From: Agrobacterium tumefaciens str. B6
Lineage (GTDB): Bacteria; Pseudomonadota; Alphaproteobacteria; Rhizobiales; Rhizobiaceae
Direction of reading: 5' to 3'
Assembly: GCF_001541315.1 (NCBI RefSeq)
Contig: NZ_LMVK01000017.1
Span: forward strand, 1 to 58,501
Length of the DNA: 58,501 nt
Numbering within the stretch: position 1 is the first letter of the stretch; the number at the start of each line of letters is the position of its first letter. The position numbers and the translations under genes are program-made. The notes beneath the pieces were generated by a model. The model did no database searches and was not told the DNA's origin. It saw only the letters and a list, made by a program, of their open reading frames with translations. Below, one piece after another: positions 21,115 to 30,960 of the stretch.

Positions 21115-23052
21115 ATGGCGAGCTATGACACAACAAGACACGGCATGCCAATGCGCACATCCATCGCAACCGTGTCGATCAGCGGCGAGTTCCCGGAAAA
21201 ACTGGCGGCCATCGCCAAGGCCGGCTTTTCCGGCGTGGAGATTTTCGAAAATGATTTCCTGGCCTATGACGCCTCGCCGCGCGAGGTGAAGGCGCTGGCC
21301 GCCGATCACGGGCTGGATATCACGCTCTTCCAGCCATTCCGCGATTTCGAGGGCATGCCGGAACCACACCGCGCCCGCGCCTTCGAGAGAGCACAGCGCA
21401 AGTTCGATATCATGGGCGAACTCGGCACCGATCTGATGCTGATCTGCTCGAATGTCTCGCCGGTCTCGCTCGGCGGCATCGACCGCGCCGCCGCCGATTT
21501 CCATCAACTGGGGGAGCTTGCGGCAAAACATGGCGTGCGCGTCGGTTACGAGGCACTAGCCTGGGGCCGTCATATCAGCGATCACCGTGATGCCTGGGAG
21601 GTGGTGCGCCGCGCCGACCACGCCAATGTCGGCATTATCCTCGACAGTTTCCACACGCTGTCGCGCAAGATCGACCCCAATTCGATCCGCTCCATTCCCG
21701 GCGACAAGATCTTCATCGTGCAACTGGCCGATGCGCCGCTGATCGACATGGACCTGCTCTATTGGAGCCGCCATTTCCGCAACATGCCGGGCGAAGGCGA
21801 TCTGCCGGTCGTGGACTTCATGCGCGCCGTCGCCGCCACCGGCTATAGCGGCCCGTTGTCGCTCGAAATCTTCAACGACCAGTTCCGCGGCGGCTCGGCC
21901 CGCCTGCTTGCCGAAGACGGTCACCGCTCGCTCATCAACCTCATGGATCAGGTGCGGCGTCTCGAACCCGATATCCGCATCGATGTGCCCGCCATGCCGG
22001 AACGGGTTGAGACGCAAGGCGTGGAGTTCGTGGAATTCACCACCGCGCCGGAAGAAAAGGCCAATCTGGAGGCCCTGCTTGCCACGCTTGGTTTTGAGAA
22101 AACCGCAAGGCATCGCAATCGCAATGTCGATCTTTATACGCAGGGTGACATCCGCATCGTCATCAATACCAGCGATGACGGCGACAGTTTCGCCGGGGCG
22201 TCCTATTCCATCCACGGCACCAATGCATATGCCTTCGGACTGAAGGTGGATGATGCCGGGGCAGCGCTTGCCCGGGCCGAAGCGCTCGGCGCCCCCACCT
22301 TCGCCGAGCCGCGCAAATCAGGCGAAGTCGCCGTTCCCGCCATTCAGGGTGTGGGCAACGGCGTCATCTATTTCCTTGATGCTTCGCCGGCGCTCGCCTC
22401 CATCTGGGGCAAGGAATTCGTCTCCACGGGCATCCCGGCAGGGGAAAGCGATGCCGGATTAACGCGCATCGATCATCTCGCGCAAACAACGCATTATGAT
22501 GAGATGCTGACCTGGCTTCTGTTTTACACCTCGCTGTTTTCCACCCGCCGCACGCCGATGGTCGATGTGGTCGATCCGGGCGGGCTGGTACGCAGCCAGG
22601 CCATCGAAAGCGTTCCCTCGCCGCATTTCCGCCTGACCATGAACGGTGCGGATAATCGCAAGACCTTCGCCGGCAAATTTCTGGCCGAAGGTTTCGGTAC
22701 CAGTATCCAGCACATCGCCTTCGCCACCGACGATATTTTCGCGACGGCCAAGGCGATGCAGGCGCGTGGTTTCCACGCCCTGCCGATCTCACGCAATTAT
22801 TACGACGATCTGGAAGCCCGTTTCGGGCTGGAGCCGGAGTTTTCCGATGCGCTGCGGGCCGCGAGCATTCTTTATGACCGCGACGACAATGGAGAATATT
22901 TCCAGATCTACAGCCGCACCTTCGGCGAGGGTTTCTTCTTCGAAATCATCGAAAGACGTGGGGCCTATGGCGGTTATGGCGCGATGAACGCGCCTTTCCG
23001 TATTGCCGCACAACGGCGGCTTGCGCCTCCGGTCGGCATGCCGAAGGAATAA
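21115..23052 (+). CDS. quiC: 3-dehydroshikimate dehydratase with C-terminal HPPD-like domain
   Basis: This enzyme converts 3-dehydroshikimate to protocatechuate and so links the quinate route to pca. The N-terminal ~290 residues form an AP-endonuclease-2 TIM barrel (SIATVSISGEFPEKLAAIAK). Metal ligands Glu146, Asp177, Gln203 and Glu251 have spacing 31, 26 and 48, the same as Glu134, Asp165, Gln191 and Glu239 that I recall for Pseudomonas QuiC1. Residues about 300-640 resemble 4-hydroxyphenylpyruvate dioxygenase/VOC. The ATG at 21115 has a GGAAGG site, but family alignment begins at Met13 (21151), so 12 extra residues or an alternative start are possible. Confidence 0.9.
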   Translation: MASYDTTRHGMPMRTSIATVSISGEFPEKLAAIAKAGFSGVEIFENDFLAYDASPREVKALAADHGLDITLFQPFRDFEGMPEPHRARAFERAQRKFDIMGELGTDLMLICSNVSPVSLGGIDRAAADFHQLGELAAKHGVRVGYEALAWGRHISDHRDAWEVVRRADHANVGIILDSFHTLSRKIDPNSIRSIPGDKIFIVQLADAPLIDMDLLYWSRHFRNMPGEGDLPVVDFMRAVAATGYSGPLSLEIFNDQFRGGSARLLAEDGHRSLINLMDQVRRLEPDIRIDVPAMPERVETQGVEFVEFTTAPEEKANLEALLATLGFEKTARHRNRNVDLYTQGDIRIVINTSDDGDSFAGASYSIHGTNAYAFGLKVDDAGAALARAEALGAPTFAEPRKSGEVAVPAIQGVGNGVIYFLDASPALASIWGKEFVSTGIPAGESDAGLTRIDHLAQTTHYDEMLTWLLFYTSLFSTRRTPMVDVVDPGGLVRSQAIESVPSPHFRLTMNGADNRKTFAGKFLAEGFGTSIQHIAFATDDIFATAKAMQARGFHALPISRNYYDDLEARFGLEPEFSDALRAASILYDRDDNGEYFQIYSRTFGEGFFFEIIERRGAYGGYGAMNAPFRIAAQRRLAPPVGMPKE

Positions 23053-23073
23053 ATCTCGGCACCGAAATCCGAA

Positions 23074-23108
23074 CAGGCTGCAGCCGGCAGGAACGCCGCT
23101 GCGGCCTG
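23074..23108. terminator. Hairpin between convergent quiC and ABM-domain genes
   Basis: CAGGCTGCAGCCGGC pairs with GCCGCTGCGGCCTG around a 6-nt loop, with one mismatch and one bulge. It is placed between two convergent stops. There is no clear T run, so it may stop transcription weakly in both directions. Confidence 0.55.
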
Positions 23109-23115
23109 ATCTCAT

Positions 23116-23418
23116 TCACGCCAGTGTCGTTATCTCGTAGTCGCGTGGAATGGCGGAAGTCACTGTGAACCACTCCGACGCTCGCGTCCGCTGCTGATGA
23201 AAATCAAATGCGGCACGATCGGCAAAAAGCTCCTCCACCTGCCAGATCAGGAGATCGTCTGTCTCGAACACCTCGAAGGAAATACAGCCGGGTTCCGCTC
23301 TGGTGAGGCGAAGATGTTCGGGAAGATGACGCCGGACCAGTTCGACATCATCCGTGGACAAGCACCGTAGAAAGCCCCTCAGCCTGACTGCGCCTGCCTT
23401 ATTCTTCATGCCCGGCAT
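23116..23418 (-). CDS. Small ABM-domain protein (putative monooxygenase-like)
   Basis: The protein has 100 residues from the ATG at 23418, with GGAG 6 nt upstream. HLRLTRAEPGCISFEVFE, then LIWQVEELFADRAAFDFHQQ, is the antibiotic-biosynthesis-monooxygenase ferredoxin-like fold seen in YgiN and LsrG relatives. Such proteins are dimers acting on quinols or other reactive carbonyls, often without a cofactor. Its position beside aromatic catabolism genes could mean handling of a reactive intermediate. Substrate unknown. It is divergent from the peptide-type ABC operon. Confidence 0.75.
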   Translation of the reverse strand: MPGMKNKAGAVRLRGFLRCLSTDDVELVRRHLPEHLRLTRAEPGCISFEVFETDDLLIWQVEELFADRAAFDFHQQRTRASEWFTVTSAIPRDYEITTLA

Positions 23419-23922
23419 TTCATTCTCCGTTGCTCTTCATCCATTTTGTCAGCGGCGGCCGGCTCGTCACGATCGGCCGGGACGGCGCGCGAATGCCGCC
23501 ACACTCTGCGCCTGGCCAGACCGCGCTCAAAATCGATGCAGCTGCGTATTTGTAGAGCAGTACACAAAAATTGTTCAACACTCTGGACATGATTGTTCGG
23601 TTTTGTTAGCTTTTTCGACAAAACAAGGGTGGGGAATTTAAGTTACATGCGCATCGTTGAATCTGCGGCCGACGCCAATCATCCGGCCGGTACCGATGAG
23701 GTTGCCGTCGGCGCTTCGGTGACATCGAATGTGCCGCGTCTGCGGGCGACGACCTATGTGCATTCCGCCGACAAAACGGCCTGAAGACATGCAGTTCTTC
23801 GCGACATCCCCGTCCTTGCCCATGGCGTCGCCCAGCACGCGCCTGCCCGAGACATTTTCCCCTTCCCCATTTTCAGATGGCCGCGCCAGCTTTGCCGCGT
23901 GCGCCACGCCGGAGACGCTGAC
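23419..23922 (+). promoter_or_regulatory. 504-bp divergent gap before the oligopeptide-type ABC operon
   Basis: An AT-rich stretch (about 23550-23640) should hold the promoters. Within it GTTTTGT (23600-23606) and ACAAAAC (23618-23624) are perfect inverted arms 11 nt apart, a possible operator. The rest, up to a GGAGACGCTGAC ribosome site before 23923, shows no convincing gene. A 45-codon reading frame at 23647-23784 has no ribosome site. Confidence 0.4.
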
Positions 23923-25743
23923 ATGACTGCCGCACACGCAAACGCCCTCCTCTCGGTCGAAGGCCTGAGCGTCGAGTTCGGCAATAGCTGCGTCGTGGAC
24001 GATATCTCCTTCAGCGTCGAGGCCGGCCGGACGGTCGCGGTCGTCGGCGAATCCGGATCGGGAAAATCGGTCACTTCGCTTTCCACCATGCGCCTTGCGG
24101 ACATGATGGGCGCGACCTACCCCACCGGCAAAATCCTGTTTGAAGGCAAGGACTTGCTGAAGGCTTCGCAGAAAGAGATGCGCTCGATCCGCGGCAAGGA
24201 GATCGCCATGATCTTCCAGGAGCCGATGACCTCGCTCAACCCCGTCTTCACCATCGGCGACCAGATCTGCGAAGTGCTTGTCCTGCATGAGAAGATGGGC
24301 AAGCAGGCGGCGATGGCGCAGGCGCAGGAACTCCTCGAAATGGTGCGCCTGCCCGACGCGGCCGAACTTCTGAAACGTTATCCGCACCAGCTTTCCGGCG
24401 GCATGCGCCAGCGCGTAATGATTGCCATGGCGCTCGCCTGCCGGCCGAAGCTTCTGATCGCCGACGAGCCGACCACCGCGCTTGACGTCACCATTCAGGC
24501 GCAGATTCTCAACATCATGCGCGACCTGCAGAAAAAGCTCGGCATGGGCATGGTCTTCATCACCCACGACATGGGTGTGGTGGCGGAAATGGCCGACGAC
24601 GTCGTCGTCATGTGGAAGGGCAAAAAGGTCGAGGAAGGTCCTGTAAAAGATATCTTCGCCAATCCGCAGCATCCTTACACACGCGCCCTGCTTTCCGCCG
24701 TTCCGCGCCTCGGCAGCATGGAAGGCGAGGAGTTTCCAAAGCGCCTGCCCCTCACGGTGCTGCAGGACGGCCAGCCGGTCGTGGTTGGTGAGGAGCGTGT
24801 GCAAAACACCGCGAAATATGACGCCAAGCCGCTGCTGTCGGTAAAGGACCTGTTTGTCCGTTTCGATATCCGCAAGAACCTGTTCGGCAAGGCGACCCAC
24901 CGTTGCAGCGCCGTGCAGAAGGTGAGCTTTGATATTCATGCCGGCGAAACGCTGGCGCTGGTCGGCGAATCCGGGTCGGGCAAATCCACCATCGGCCGCA
25001 CCATCCAGCAGCTGCAATTGGCGGTGTCAGGCGAAATATCCTTCAACGGCCGCAGCTATTCGCAGATGTCGGCGGCGGAGCGCTTCCGCATGCGGCAGGA
25101 AGTGCAATATATCTTCCAGGACCCCTTCGCCTCGCTCGATCCGCGCAAGACGGTCGGTTTTTCGATTGCCGAGCCGATCAACACGCATGGTTTGATCAAT
25201 GATCAGAAGGCCGTAAGGCGGCGTGTGGATGAATTGCTGGAGCGTGTGGGCCTCTCCTCCGAGCACGCATCGCGGTATCCGCACGAGTTTTCCGGCGGCC
25301 AGCGCCAGCGTGTCTGTATTGCCCGTGCGCTGGCTTCCGATCCGAAGCTCATCATCGCCGACGAGGCGCTGTCGGCGCTCGACGTCTCCATTCAGGCGCA
25401 GATCATCAATCTGTTCATGGACCTGCAGGCCGAACGCGGGCTCGCCTATCTCTTCATCAGCCACGACATGGCTGTCGTGGAAAAGATGAGCCATCGCGTC
25501 GCCGTGCTCTATCTCGGCCAGATCATGGAAATGGGCAGCCGCCGGCAGGTGTTCGAAACGCCGACGCATGATTATACCCGCCGCCTGCTTTCGGCCGTGC
25601 CGGTCGCCGATCCGACCATCGAGCGCCGCATCGCCATGATCGAGGGCGAAATACCCAATCCCGTGCGCCGTGTCGGCGACGAGCCGGCCATTCTCGCCCA
25701 TGAGGAAATCAATCCGGGCCACTTCATCGCGAAGAGCGCCTGA
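23923..25743 (+). CDS. Oligopeptide-type ABC transporter, fused double ATPase
   Basis: The ATG at 23923 (GGAG, 8-nt spacing) gives 606 residues, the length of GsiA-like fusions of DppD and DppF. Two complete nucleotide-binding domains are visible: [16 protein letters not shown] and [11 protein letters not shown] in the first, then [16 protein letters not shown] and [11 protein letters not shown] in the second. The second Walker B has EALSALD rather than EPTSALD, which keeps the catalytic Glu. Each domain ends with the dipeptide-type extension ([24 protein letters not shown]). It powers the permeases encoded at 27409-29187. Confidence 0.93.
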   Translation: MTAAHANALLSVEGLSVEFGNSCVVDDISFSVEAGRTVAVVGESGSGKSVTSLSTMRLADMMGATYPTGKILFEGKDLLKASQKEMRSIRGKEIAMIFQEPMTSLNPVFTIGDQICEVLVLHEKMGKQAAMAQAQELLEMVRLPDAAELLKRYPHQLSGGMRQRVMIAMALACRPKLLIADEPTTALDVTIQAQILNIMRDLQKKLGMGMVFITHDMGVVAEMADDVVVMWKGKKVEEGPVKDIFANPQHPYTRALLSAVPRLGSMEGEEFPKRLPLTVLQDGQPVVVGEERVQNTAKYDAKPLLSVKDLFVRFDIRKNLFGKATHRCSAVQKVSFDIHAGETLALVGESGSGKSTIGRTIQQLQLAVSGEISFNGRSYSQMSAAERFRMRQEVQYIFQDPFASLDPRKTVGFSIAEPINTHGLINDQKAVRRRVDELLERVGLSSEHASRYPHEFSGGQRQRVCIARALASDPKLIIADEALSALDVSIQAQIINLFMDLQAERGLAYLFISHDMAVVEKMSHRVAVLYLGQIMEMGSRRQVFETPTHDYTRRLLSAVPVADPTIERRIAMIEGEIPNPVRRVGDEPAILAHEEINPGHFIAKSA

Positions 25744-25784
25744 ATAACAACCAGAACCGCAACCATCTGAAGAGGAACAGGTAG

Positions 25785-27320
25785 ATGACAATAATCAAGA
25801 AGGGGATGACGACAACGTTCGTCGCACTTGCCATGGCCGCCACGGCCTTCACCGCCGCACCGGCTCTTGCCGCCGGCAAGATGACCATATCCAGCCCGCA
25901 GGACCCCGGCAGCTGGGATCCGATCGATACCTTCCTTGTGCAATGGGCGGCTGTCGCCACCAACATCTTCGACGGCCTGACCTATCGCGGCCCGGACCTG
26001 AAGGTTGTGCCCGGCCTTGCCGAATCCTGGGAAGAGCTGGATGAGGGCAAGCGCATCCGCTTCAAGCTGCGCCAGAACGTCAAGTTCCACAATGGCGAGC
26101 CCTTCAACGCCGCCGCCGTCAAGTTCACCTTCGAGCGCCTTCTCGGCGAACAGGGCGCCAAGGGCCCACAGCGCTCCAACTATGTCGCCATCGAAAGCGT
26201 CGATGTCATCGACGACTACACCGTCGACATGAAGCTGAAGGCGCCCGATCCGGTGCTGCTGACCAAGCTTGCCGGTTATGGCGGCATGATCGTTCCGCCT
26301 GAATACATCAAGGAAAAGGGCGAGGATAATTTCAACCTCAACCCAGTCGGCACCGGTGCGTTCAAATTCGTTTCCTACGCACCGAAGACCAATATCAAGC
26401 TGGAAGCCAACCCGGATTACTGGGGCGGCGCGCCAAAGCTTTCCGAACTGGAATACCGCTTCATCGCCGAGCCGGCGACCGCCGTTGCCGAGTTGCAGGC
26501 CGGCCGCGTCGATCTCGTCATTCCGCCCACCATCCCGATCGGCATGATCCCGGTTATCGAGGGCGATTCCAAGCTTGAGATCGTCAGCGTGCCCGGCCCG
26601 ACGGTCGATGCGCTGCGCTTCAACACCCGTGACGGCATCACCGCCGATCCGAAGGTGCGCAAGGCCATCATCATGGCCGTTGACCGCGGCACCATCGTCA
26701 AGTCGATCCTTGCCGGTCAGGCATCGGAGATCGCAAGCTTCCAGAGCGCGCTGTCCTTCGGTTACGACGCCGATCTGAAGCCGCTGCCTTACGATCCGGA
26801 AGGCGCGAAAAAGCTGCTCGCGGAAGCCGGCGTCAAGCCCGGAGCGGCGCTGCAGATCGATATCCGCGGCAATGACGCGACGATGAACGAGGTGGCGCAG
26901 GTCATTTCCAGCTATCTCTCCATGGTCGGCATCACCGCCACCATCAAGCCCTATGAAACCAACGTTCTCCTGAACGACATCATCCCGCAGGGCAAGACCG
27001 GCGCGATGTTCCAGCAGAAATGGGGCGGCTGGACCTTCGATTACGACAACACGGCCTATTCCATGTATCACTCGGGTGAAAAGTGGAACCCCTATGACAA
27101 GGACGAGAAGCTGGACAAGCTGCTGGAATCCCAGCGTCCGCTGACCAACCGTGCCGAGCGCGAAAAAATCCTCAAGGAAATCGGCAGCTATACCGCCGAA
27201 CGCGCGCTGGAAATCCCGCTTTACAACACCAATGCCATTTACGGCATCAACAAGCGGGTCAAGGGTTTCGTCGCGCCGCCGGATAACCGCCTGAAGCTTA
27301 CCGACGTGACCGTCGAATAA
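25785..27320 (+). CDS. Oligopeptide-type ABC transporter periplasmic binding protein
   Basis: The 511-residue protein has a signal peptide (VALAMAATAFTAAPALA) and the SBP family 5 fold: VPGLAESWEELDEGKRIRF, KFHNGEPFNAAAVKFTFER, NPVGTGAFKFVSY. Family members bind di- and oligopeptides, nickel, glutathione or opines. It is followed by two permeases and an M14 peptidase, so a peptide or peptide-like conjugate is likely. The ligand cannot be fixed from sequence. A strong hairpin stands after its stop. Confidence 0.92.
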   Translation: MTIIKKGMTTTFVALAMAATAFTAAPALAAGKMTISSPQDPGSWDPIDTFLVQWAAVATNIFDGLTYRGPDLKVVPGLAESWEELDEGKRIRFKLRQNVKFHNGEPFNAAAVKFTFERLLGEQGAKGPQRSNYVAIESVDVIDDYTVDMKLKAPDPVLLTKLAGYGGMIVPPEYIKEKGEDNFNLNPVGTGAFKFVSYAPKTNIKLEANPDYWGGAPKLSELEYRFIAEPATAVAELQAGRVDLVIPPTIPIGMIPVIEGDSKLEIVSVPGPTVDALRFNTRDGITADPKVRKAIIMAVDRGTIVKSILAGQASEIASFQSALSFGYDADLKPLPYDPEGAKKLLAEAGVKPGAALQIDIRGNDATMNEVAQVISSYLSMVGITATIKPYETNVLLNDIIPQGKTGAMFQQKWGGWTFDYDNTAYSMYHSGEKWNPYDKDEKLDKLLESQRPLTNRAEREKILKEIGSYTAERALEIPLYNTNAIYGINKRVKGFVAPPDNRLKLTDVTVE

Positions 27321-27341
27321 GCGGGTTGATCCTTTGACACG

Positions 27342-27372
27342 CCGCCTTGTCCGCCTCTCGCGGGCAAGGCGG
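27342..27372 (+). promoter_or_regulatory. Hairpin between binding-protein and permease genes
   Basis: CCGCCTTGTCCGC (27342-27354) pairs with GCGGGCAAGGCGG (27360-27372), with one G-U pair and a 5-nt loop, followed by ATTTCTCTT. It is probably an attenuator or 3'-end stabiliser that lets the binding protein be made in excess over the permeases. Confidence 0.6.
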
Positions 27373-27408
27373 GATTTCTCTTCCCCGTTTCCTCGCAAGG
27401 TAAAAAAC

Positions 27409-28332
27409 GTGGCCGGTTTCCTCATCAAGCGATTGCTGCAGGCGATTTTTGTCGTCATAGCCATCACCCTTCTCGTTTCTTTCGCCATCCGCCTGACGGG
27501 CGATCCGGCTGTCACCATGTTCCAGGGCGGCGGTAGCATGACGGAAGACGATCTGGCGCGCATCCGCGCGGCGCTGGGCACCGACCGGCCGTTCTTCGTG
27601 CAATATTTCAGCTTCCTGAAGGGCCTTGTGACGCTGGATTTCGGCCGCAGCTTCACTGGCAGCACACCGGTCTCACGCCTCATCGCAGATGCCCTGCCCG
27701 CGACGCTGCTGCTCGCCTTCATCTCCATGGCGGTGTCGATCGCGCTTTCGATCCCGCTCGGCATCAAGGCCGCGACCTCGCGCGGCAAGACGGCCGATCA
27801 GGTGATCCGCATCTTCTCGCTCGTCGGCCTGTCCTTCCCGAATTTCTGGCTCGCCACCATGCTGGTGCTCTTGTTCTCCATCACGCTCGGCTGGCTGCCG
27901 CCCAGCGGCATGGGCGGTTTTGCAAGCTACATCATGCCGTCAGTCACCATGGGCGTGATCCTGACAGCCACCAATGTCCGTCTGGTGCGCACGGCCATGC
28001 TCGATACGCTGCGCTCGCAATATGTCATGGTGGCGCGCGCCAAGGGCCTGAGCGAAAGCAAGGTTCTCTACAAACACGCGCTGCGCAACTGCGCCATTCC
28101 GCTCATCACCTATTTCGGCCTGCAATTCGGCGGGCTTCTCGGCGGTATCGTCGTCATTGAGCGTGTCTTCAACTGGCCGGGCCTCGGCACGCTGGCTTTC
28201 GATGCGGTGGGCGCGCGCGATTATCCCGTGCTTCAGGCCGTCATCACCGTGCTGTCGCTGATGATCGTCGGCATCAACCTTCTGGTCGATATCGCCTACG
28301 GGCTGGTCGATCCGCGCATCCGCACGGAGTAA
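27409..28332 (+). CDS. Oligopeptide-type ABC transporter permease (DppB type)
   Basis: I start at the GTG at 27409 (VAGFLIKRLLQAIF), which has AAGG 8 nt upstream and gives 307 residues. A TTG at 27334 in frame would put the hairpin inside the gene. DppB-type features are the N-terminal helix, GGGSMTEDDLARIRAALG, several membrane helices and the EAA loop ARAKGLSESKVLYKHALRN. It pairs with the next gene to form the channel. Confidence 0.9.
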   Translation: MAGFLIKRLLQAIFVVIAITLLVSFAIRLTGDPAVTMFQGGGSMTEDDLARIRAALGTDRPFFVQYFSFLKGLVTLDFGRSFTGSTPVSRLIADALPATLLLAFISMAVSIALSIPLGIKAATSRGKTADQVIRIFSLVGLSFPNFWLATMLVLLFSITLGWLPPSGMGGFASYIMPSVTMGVILTATNVRLVRTAMLDTLRSQYVMVARAKGLSESKVLYKHALRNCAIPLITYFGLQFGGLLGGIVVIERVFNWPGLGTLAFDAVGARDYPVLQAVITVLSLMIVGINLLVDIAYGLVDPRIRTE

Positions 28333-28338
28333 TTGACG

Positions 28339-29187
28339 ATGGCTGCCAAAACCTCGCGCCTGTCGCGCTTCACCAATCTCGAATTCATCCTCGGCGCGTC
28401 ACTCACGGCAGTCATCTGCCTTGCGGTCGTGTTTTCAGACGTGCTGTTTCCCGGCGGCGCGGACAAGATCGACCTGATGGCGCGTCTTGCCAAGCCCTTC
28501 GCCAATGCCGCCCATCCGCTCGGCACCGATCCGCTCGGGCGTGACGTGCTCGCCCGTGTCGTCGCCGGCGGCAAGATCTCGCTGCTGGTCGGTTTCACCT
28601 CGGTCATCGGCGCGGTCATCTTCGGCGTCGCGGTCGGCCTGGTGGCCGGTTATTATCGCGGCTTCTGGGACATGCTGGTCATGCGCTTTGCCGATATCCA
28701 GCTCGCCATGCCATTCATTCTGCTCGCCATCACCTTCATCGCCATTGTCGGCGGCAGCCTCACCAACACCATCATCCTGCTGATCGTGTCTCAATGGGTG
28801 CAATATGCCCGCCTCGTGCGCGGCTCGGTGCTGACGCTGCGGGAACGGGAATTCATCCTTTCCGCCCGCGCCATCGGCGTGAAGGACTGGCGCATCATCC
28901 TCCAGCACCTGCTGCCGAACCTGATCGGCCCTGTCATCGTGCTGATGACGCTGAATGTCGCAAACAACATCCTGCTGGAAAGCAGCCTCACCTTCCTCGG
29001 CCTCGGCGTTGATCCGACCATTCCGAGCTGGGGCGGCATGCTGGCGGATGGCCGCACCTATCTGCAGACGGCATGGTGGGTCAGCGTTTTCCCCGGCCTT
29101 GCCATTCTGCTCACCGTGCTTGGCCTCAACCTTCTCGGCGACTGGCTGCGCGACAGCCTCGACCCCACCGGCAGAACCTCGAGGTAA
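28339..29187 (+). CDS. Oligopeptide-type ABC transporter permease (DppC type)
   Basis: The ATG at 28339 (MAAKTSRLSRF) gives 282 residues; a TTG two codons earlier is less likely. Typical of DppC are HPLGTDPLGRDVLARVVAGG, six predicted membrane helices and the EAA loop SARAIGVKDWRIILQHLLPN. It begins 6 nt after the DppB-type gene. The M14 peptidase gene begins 5 nt after its stop, so all are probably co-transcribed. Confidence 0.92.
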   Translation: MAAKTSRLSRFTNLEFILGASLTAVICLAVVFSDVLFPGGADKIDLMARLAKPFANAAHPLGTDPLGRDVLARVVAGGKISLLVGFTSVIGAVIFGVAVGLVAGYYRGFWDMLVMRFADIQLAMPFILLAITFIAIVGGSLTNTIILLIVSQWVQYARLVRGSVLTLREREFILSARAIGVKDWRIILQHLLPNLIGPVIVLMTLNVANNILLESSLTFLGLGVDPTIPSWGGMLADGRTYLQTAWWVSVFPGLAILLTVLGLNLLGDWLRDSLDPTGRTSR

Positions 29188-29192
29188 CAGCG

Positions 29193-30926
29193 ATGAGCCA
29201 GATTTTCGACCAGACTTTCGAACGCACGCTGGATGCGCTTCTCGCCAATGCCGAGCCCGGCCAGTCCTTCGAGGCATGGAGCTTTGATGACGCCAAAAGC
29301 CGCCGCGAAGCCGAAAACCGACTGAAGAAAAAAGGCGTCAGCGCCCGCATCCGCAGCGCCTACAAGCCGCTTCTCTTCACCTTTCTGGAAGAGATCAATC
29401 TGGACGGCGTCGACACCATCGAGGTGCGTTACCCGGTGCACGCAAATGCACCCGCCAACCGTTTCCGGCTGGAGGCCTATCCGCTGGCCGCGCTGGTGGG
29501 CGATGCGAAGATCGACTTCATCGCCCGGAAAGACGACGCCTTCCATTATGATGTTACCCTCAGCCGCAACGGCAAGAAGGAAACCCTGAAGATTCTGGCA
29601 CCAAACCGGGTGCACACCGATATCGTCGGCGAAACCAATGTTTCACCCACGGGCTGGTTCCGGCTTGCCGGCGACGCTTTAGGCGAACGGCTGGAGACGG
29701 ATTACGAACGGCTTTTCGAAGCGGCGATCCATGCCGTAGCCAACCATGGCTGGGGCGATGAAGAGCCCTATTTCGAGGAACTGAACATCCGCGTCGCACA
29801 CCCGGCCGAAGATCTGCCCCTCTCCGTCGGCGATGAGGTCATCAGCCTGCGTGAAGCGCTGCATGAGGATTTCTATTTCTCGCTCCTGGAGTTCTTCCAG
29901 AAGAAGTCCGGCCGGCCGCTGGGTGACCGGGACCTGAAGCCCGGCCAGATCGTACCGGAAATCGTGAAAAGCCAGGGTGAAATCTCCCTCCGTATCGAGA
30001 CCCGCGCGCTCACCACCGCCTTCCTCGATGGCGGCGAGCAGCAGATCGATACGGCCCGCGAACCGGTCGCCGCAGGCCAGCTCGCGACGCTACTGACAGA
30101 GATCGGCGGCGAGGCCTTCGAGGCCCGCTCCCGCTCCGGTCGCACTCTTGCCGCCCGTTATCTCGCCGGCAACGATGCCGCCGTCATGATCAGCGGCGGT
30201 CAGCACCCCAACGAGACGACAGGCATCGTTGGCGCCATCCGCGCTGCCCGCAGGCTCGCAGAGCGCAAGGGCGCGCATTTCACCATCTCGCCGCTGGAAA
30301 ACCCCGACGGTTACGCCCTGCACCAGCGCCTGCGCGTCGATAATCCCCGCCACATGCACCACGCCGCACGCTACACGGCGCTTGGCGATGATCTCGAATA
30401 TCGCACGCCGGAAAATTCCGGCAGGCATATCAACGAGAAGGAAATCCGCTTCAAGGCGCAGGAGATGAGCGGCGCCAGCCTGCATGTGAACCTGCACGGT
30501 TATCCCTCGCATGAATGGACCCGGCCACTATCAGGTTATGTGCCGCGCAATTTCGCCATGTGGACGCTGCCGAAGGGCTTCTTCCTCATCATCCGCCACC
30601 ATGCGGACTGGGAAAGCCAGGCCGAAGCCCTGCTCGACCGGGTGACCCGCCATCTTGGCGCCATTCCCGGCCTGCTCGATTACAACAACCGCCAGATCGC
30701 ACTTTACGAGACCCATGCCGGCGAAACCGGTTTCCGCATCATCAACGGCTTTCCGTGCCTGTCCTCCATCGACGACCGCCACACCGTGCCGATGACGCTG
30801 ATCACCGAATATCCCGATGAAACGATCTATGGCGACGATTTCATCACCGGCCACACGGCGCAGATGGAAACGGTTCTTTCCGCCTATGAGGCATGGCAGG
30901 AGATTCTCGTCGGGGAAGTGGCCTGA
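29193..30926 (+). CDS. Cytoplasmic M14-family zinc peptidase of the peptide ABC operon
   Basis: The ATG at 29193 gives 577 residues without signal peptide or membrane helix. The C-terminal half has M14 carboxypeptidase zinc ligands: His338 and Glu341 in GGQHPNETTG, and His435 in NLHGYPSHEW. The N-terminal ~300 residues form a domain I do not recognise. The gene is the last of the peptide-type ABC operon. I infer that it removes or hydrolyses part of the imported molecule in the cytoplasm, perhaps an N-acyl or amidated amino acid. A strong terminator follows. Confidence 0.82.
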   Translation: MSQIFDQTFERTLDALLANAEPGQSFEAWSFDDAKSRREAENRLKKKGVSARIRSAYKPLLFTFLEEINLDGVDTIEVRYPVHANAPANRFRLEAYPLAALVGDAKIDFIARKDDAFHYDVTLSRNGKKETLKILAPNRVHTDIVGETNVSPTGWFRLAGDALGERLETDYERLFEAAIHAVANHGWGDEEPYFEELNIRVAHPAEDLPLSVGDEVISLREALHEDFYFSLLEFFQKKSGRPLGDRDLKPGQIVPEIVKSQGEISLRIETRALTTAFLDGGEQQIDTAREPVAAGQLATLLTEIGGEAFEARSRSGRTLAARYLAGNDAAVMISGGQHPNETTGIVGAIRAARRLAERKGAHFTISPLENPDGYALHQRLRVDNPRHMHHAARYTALGDDLEYRTPENSGRHINEKEIRFKAQEMSGASLHVNLHGYPSHEWTRPLSGYVPRNFAMWTLPKGFFLIIRHHADWESQAEALLDRVTRHLGAIPGLLDYNNRQIALYETHAGETGFRIINGFPCLSSIDDRHTVPMTLITEYPDETIYGDDFITGHTAQMETVLSAYEAWQEILVGEVA

Positions 30927-30932
30927 TATTGC

Positions 30933-30960
30933 AGGCCGCCCTCGATGGGCGGCCTATTTT
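30933..30960 (+). terminator. Rho-independent terminator after the peptidase gene
   Basis: AGGCCGCCC (30933-30941) pairs perfectly with GGGCGGCCT (30947-30955) around TCGAT, followed by ATTTT. It ends the ABC-peptidase operon and overlaps the stop of the convergent gene. Confidence 0.85.

Noticed and set aside
23647..23784. A 45-codon frame before the peptide-type ABC operon, possible leader peptide
   Set aside because: It has no ribosome site, no attenuator-like codons and no hairpin after it.
25572..27788. A 738-codon open frame on the minus strand, opposite the peptide-type ABC genes
   Set aside because: It lies antisense to well-conserved binding-protein and permease genes, is rich in Arg, His, Gly and Asp as expected of a shadow of high-GC coding sequence, and has no recognisable domain.
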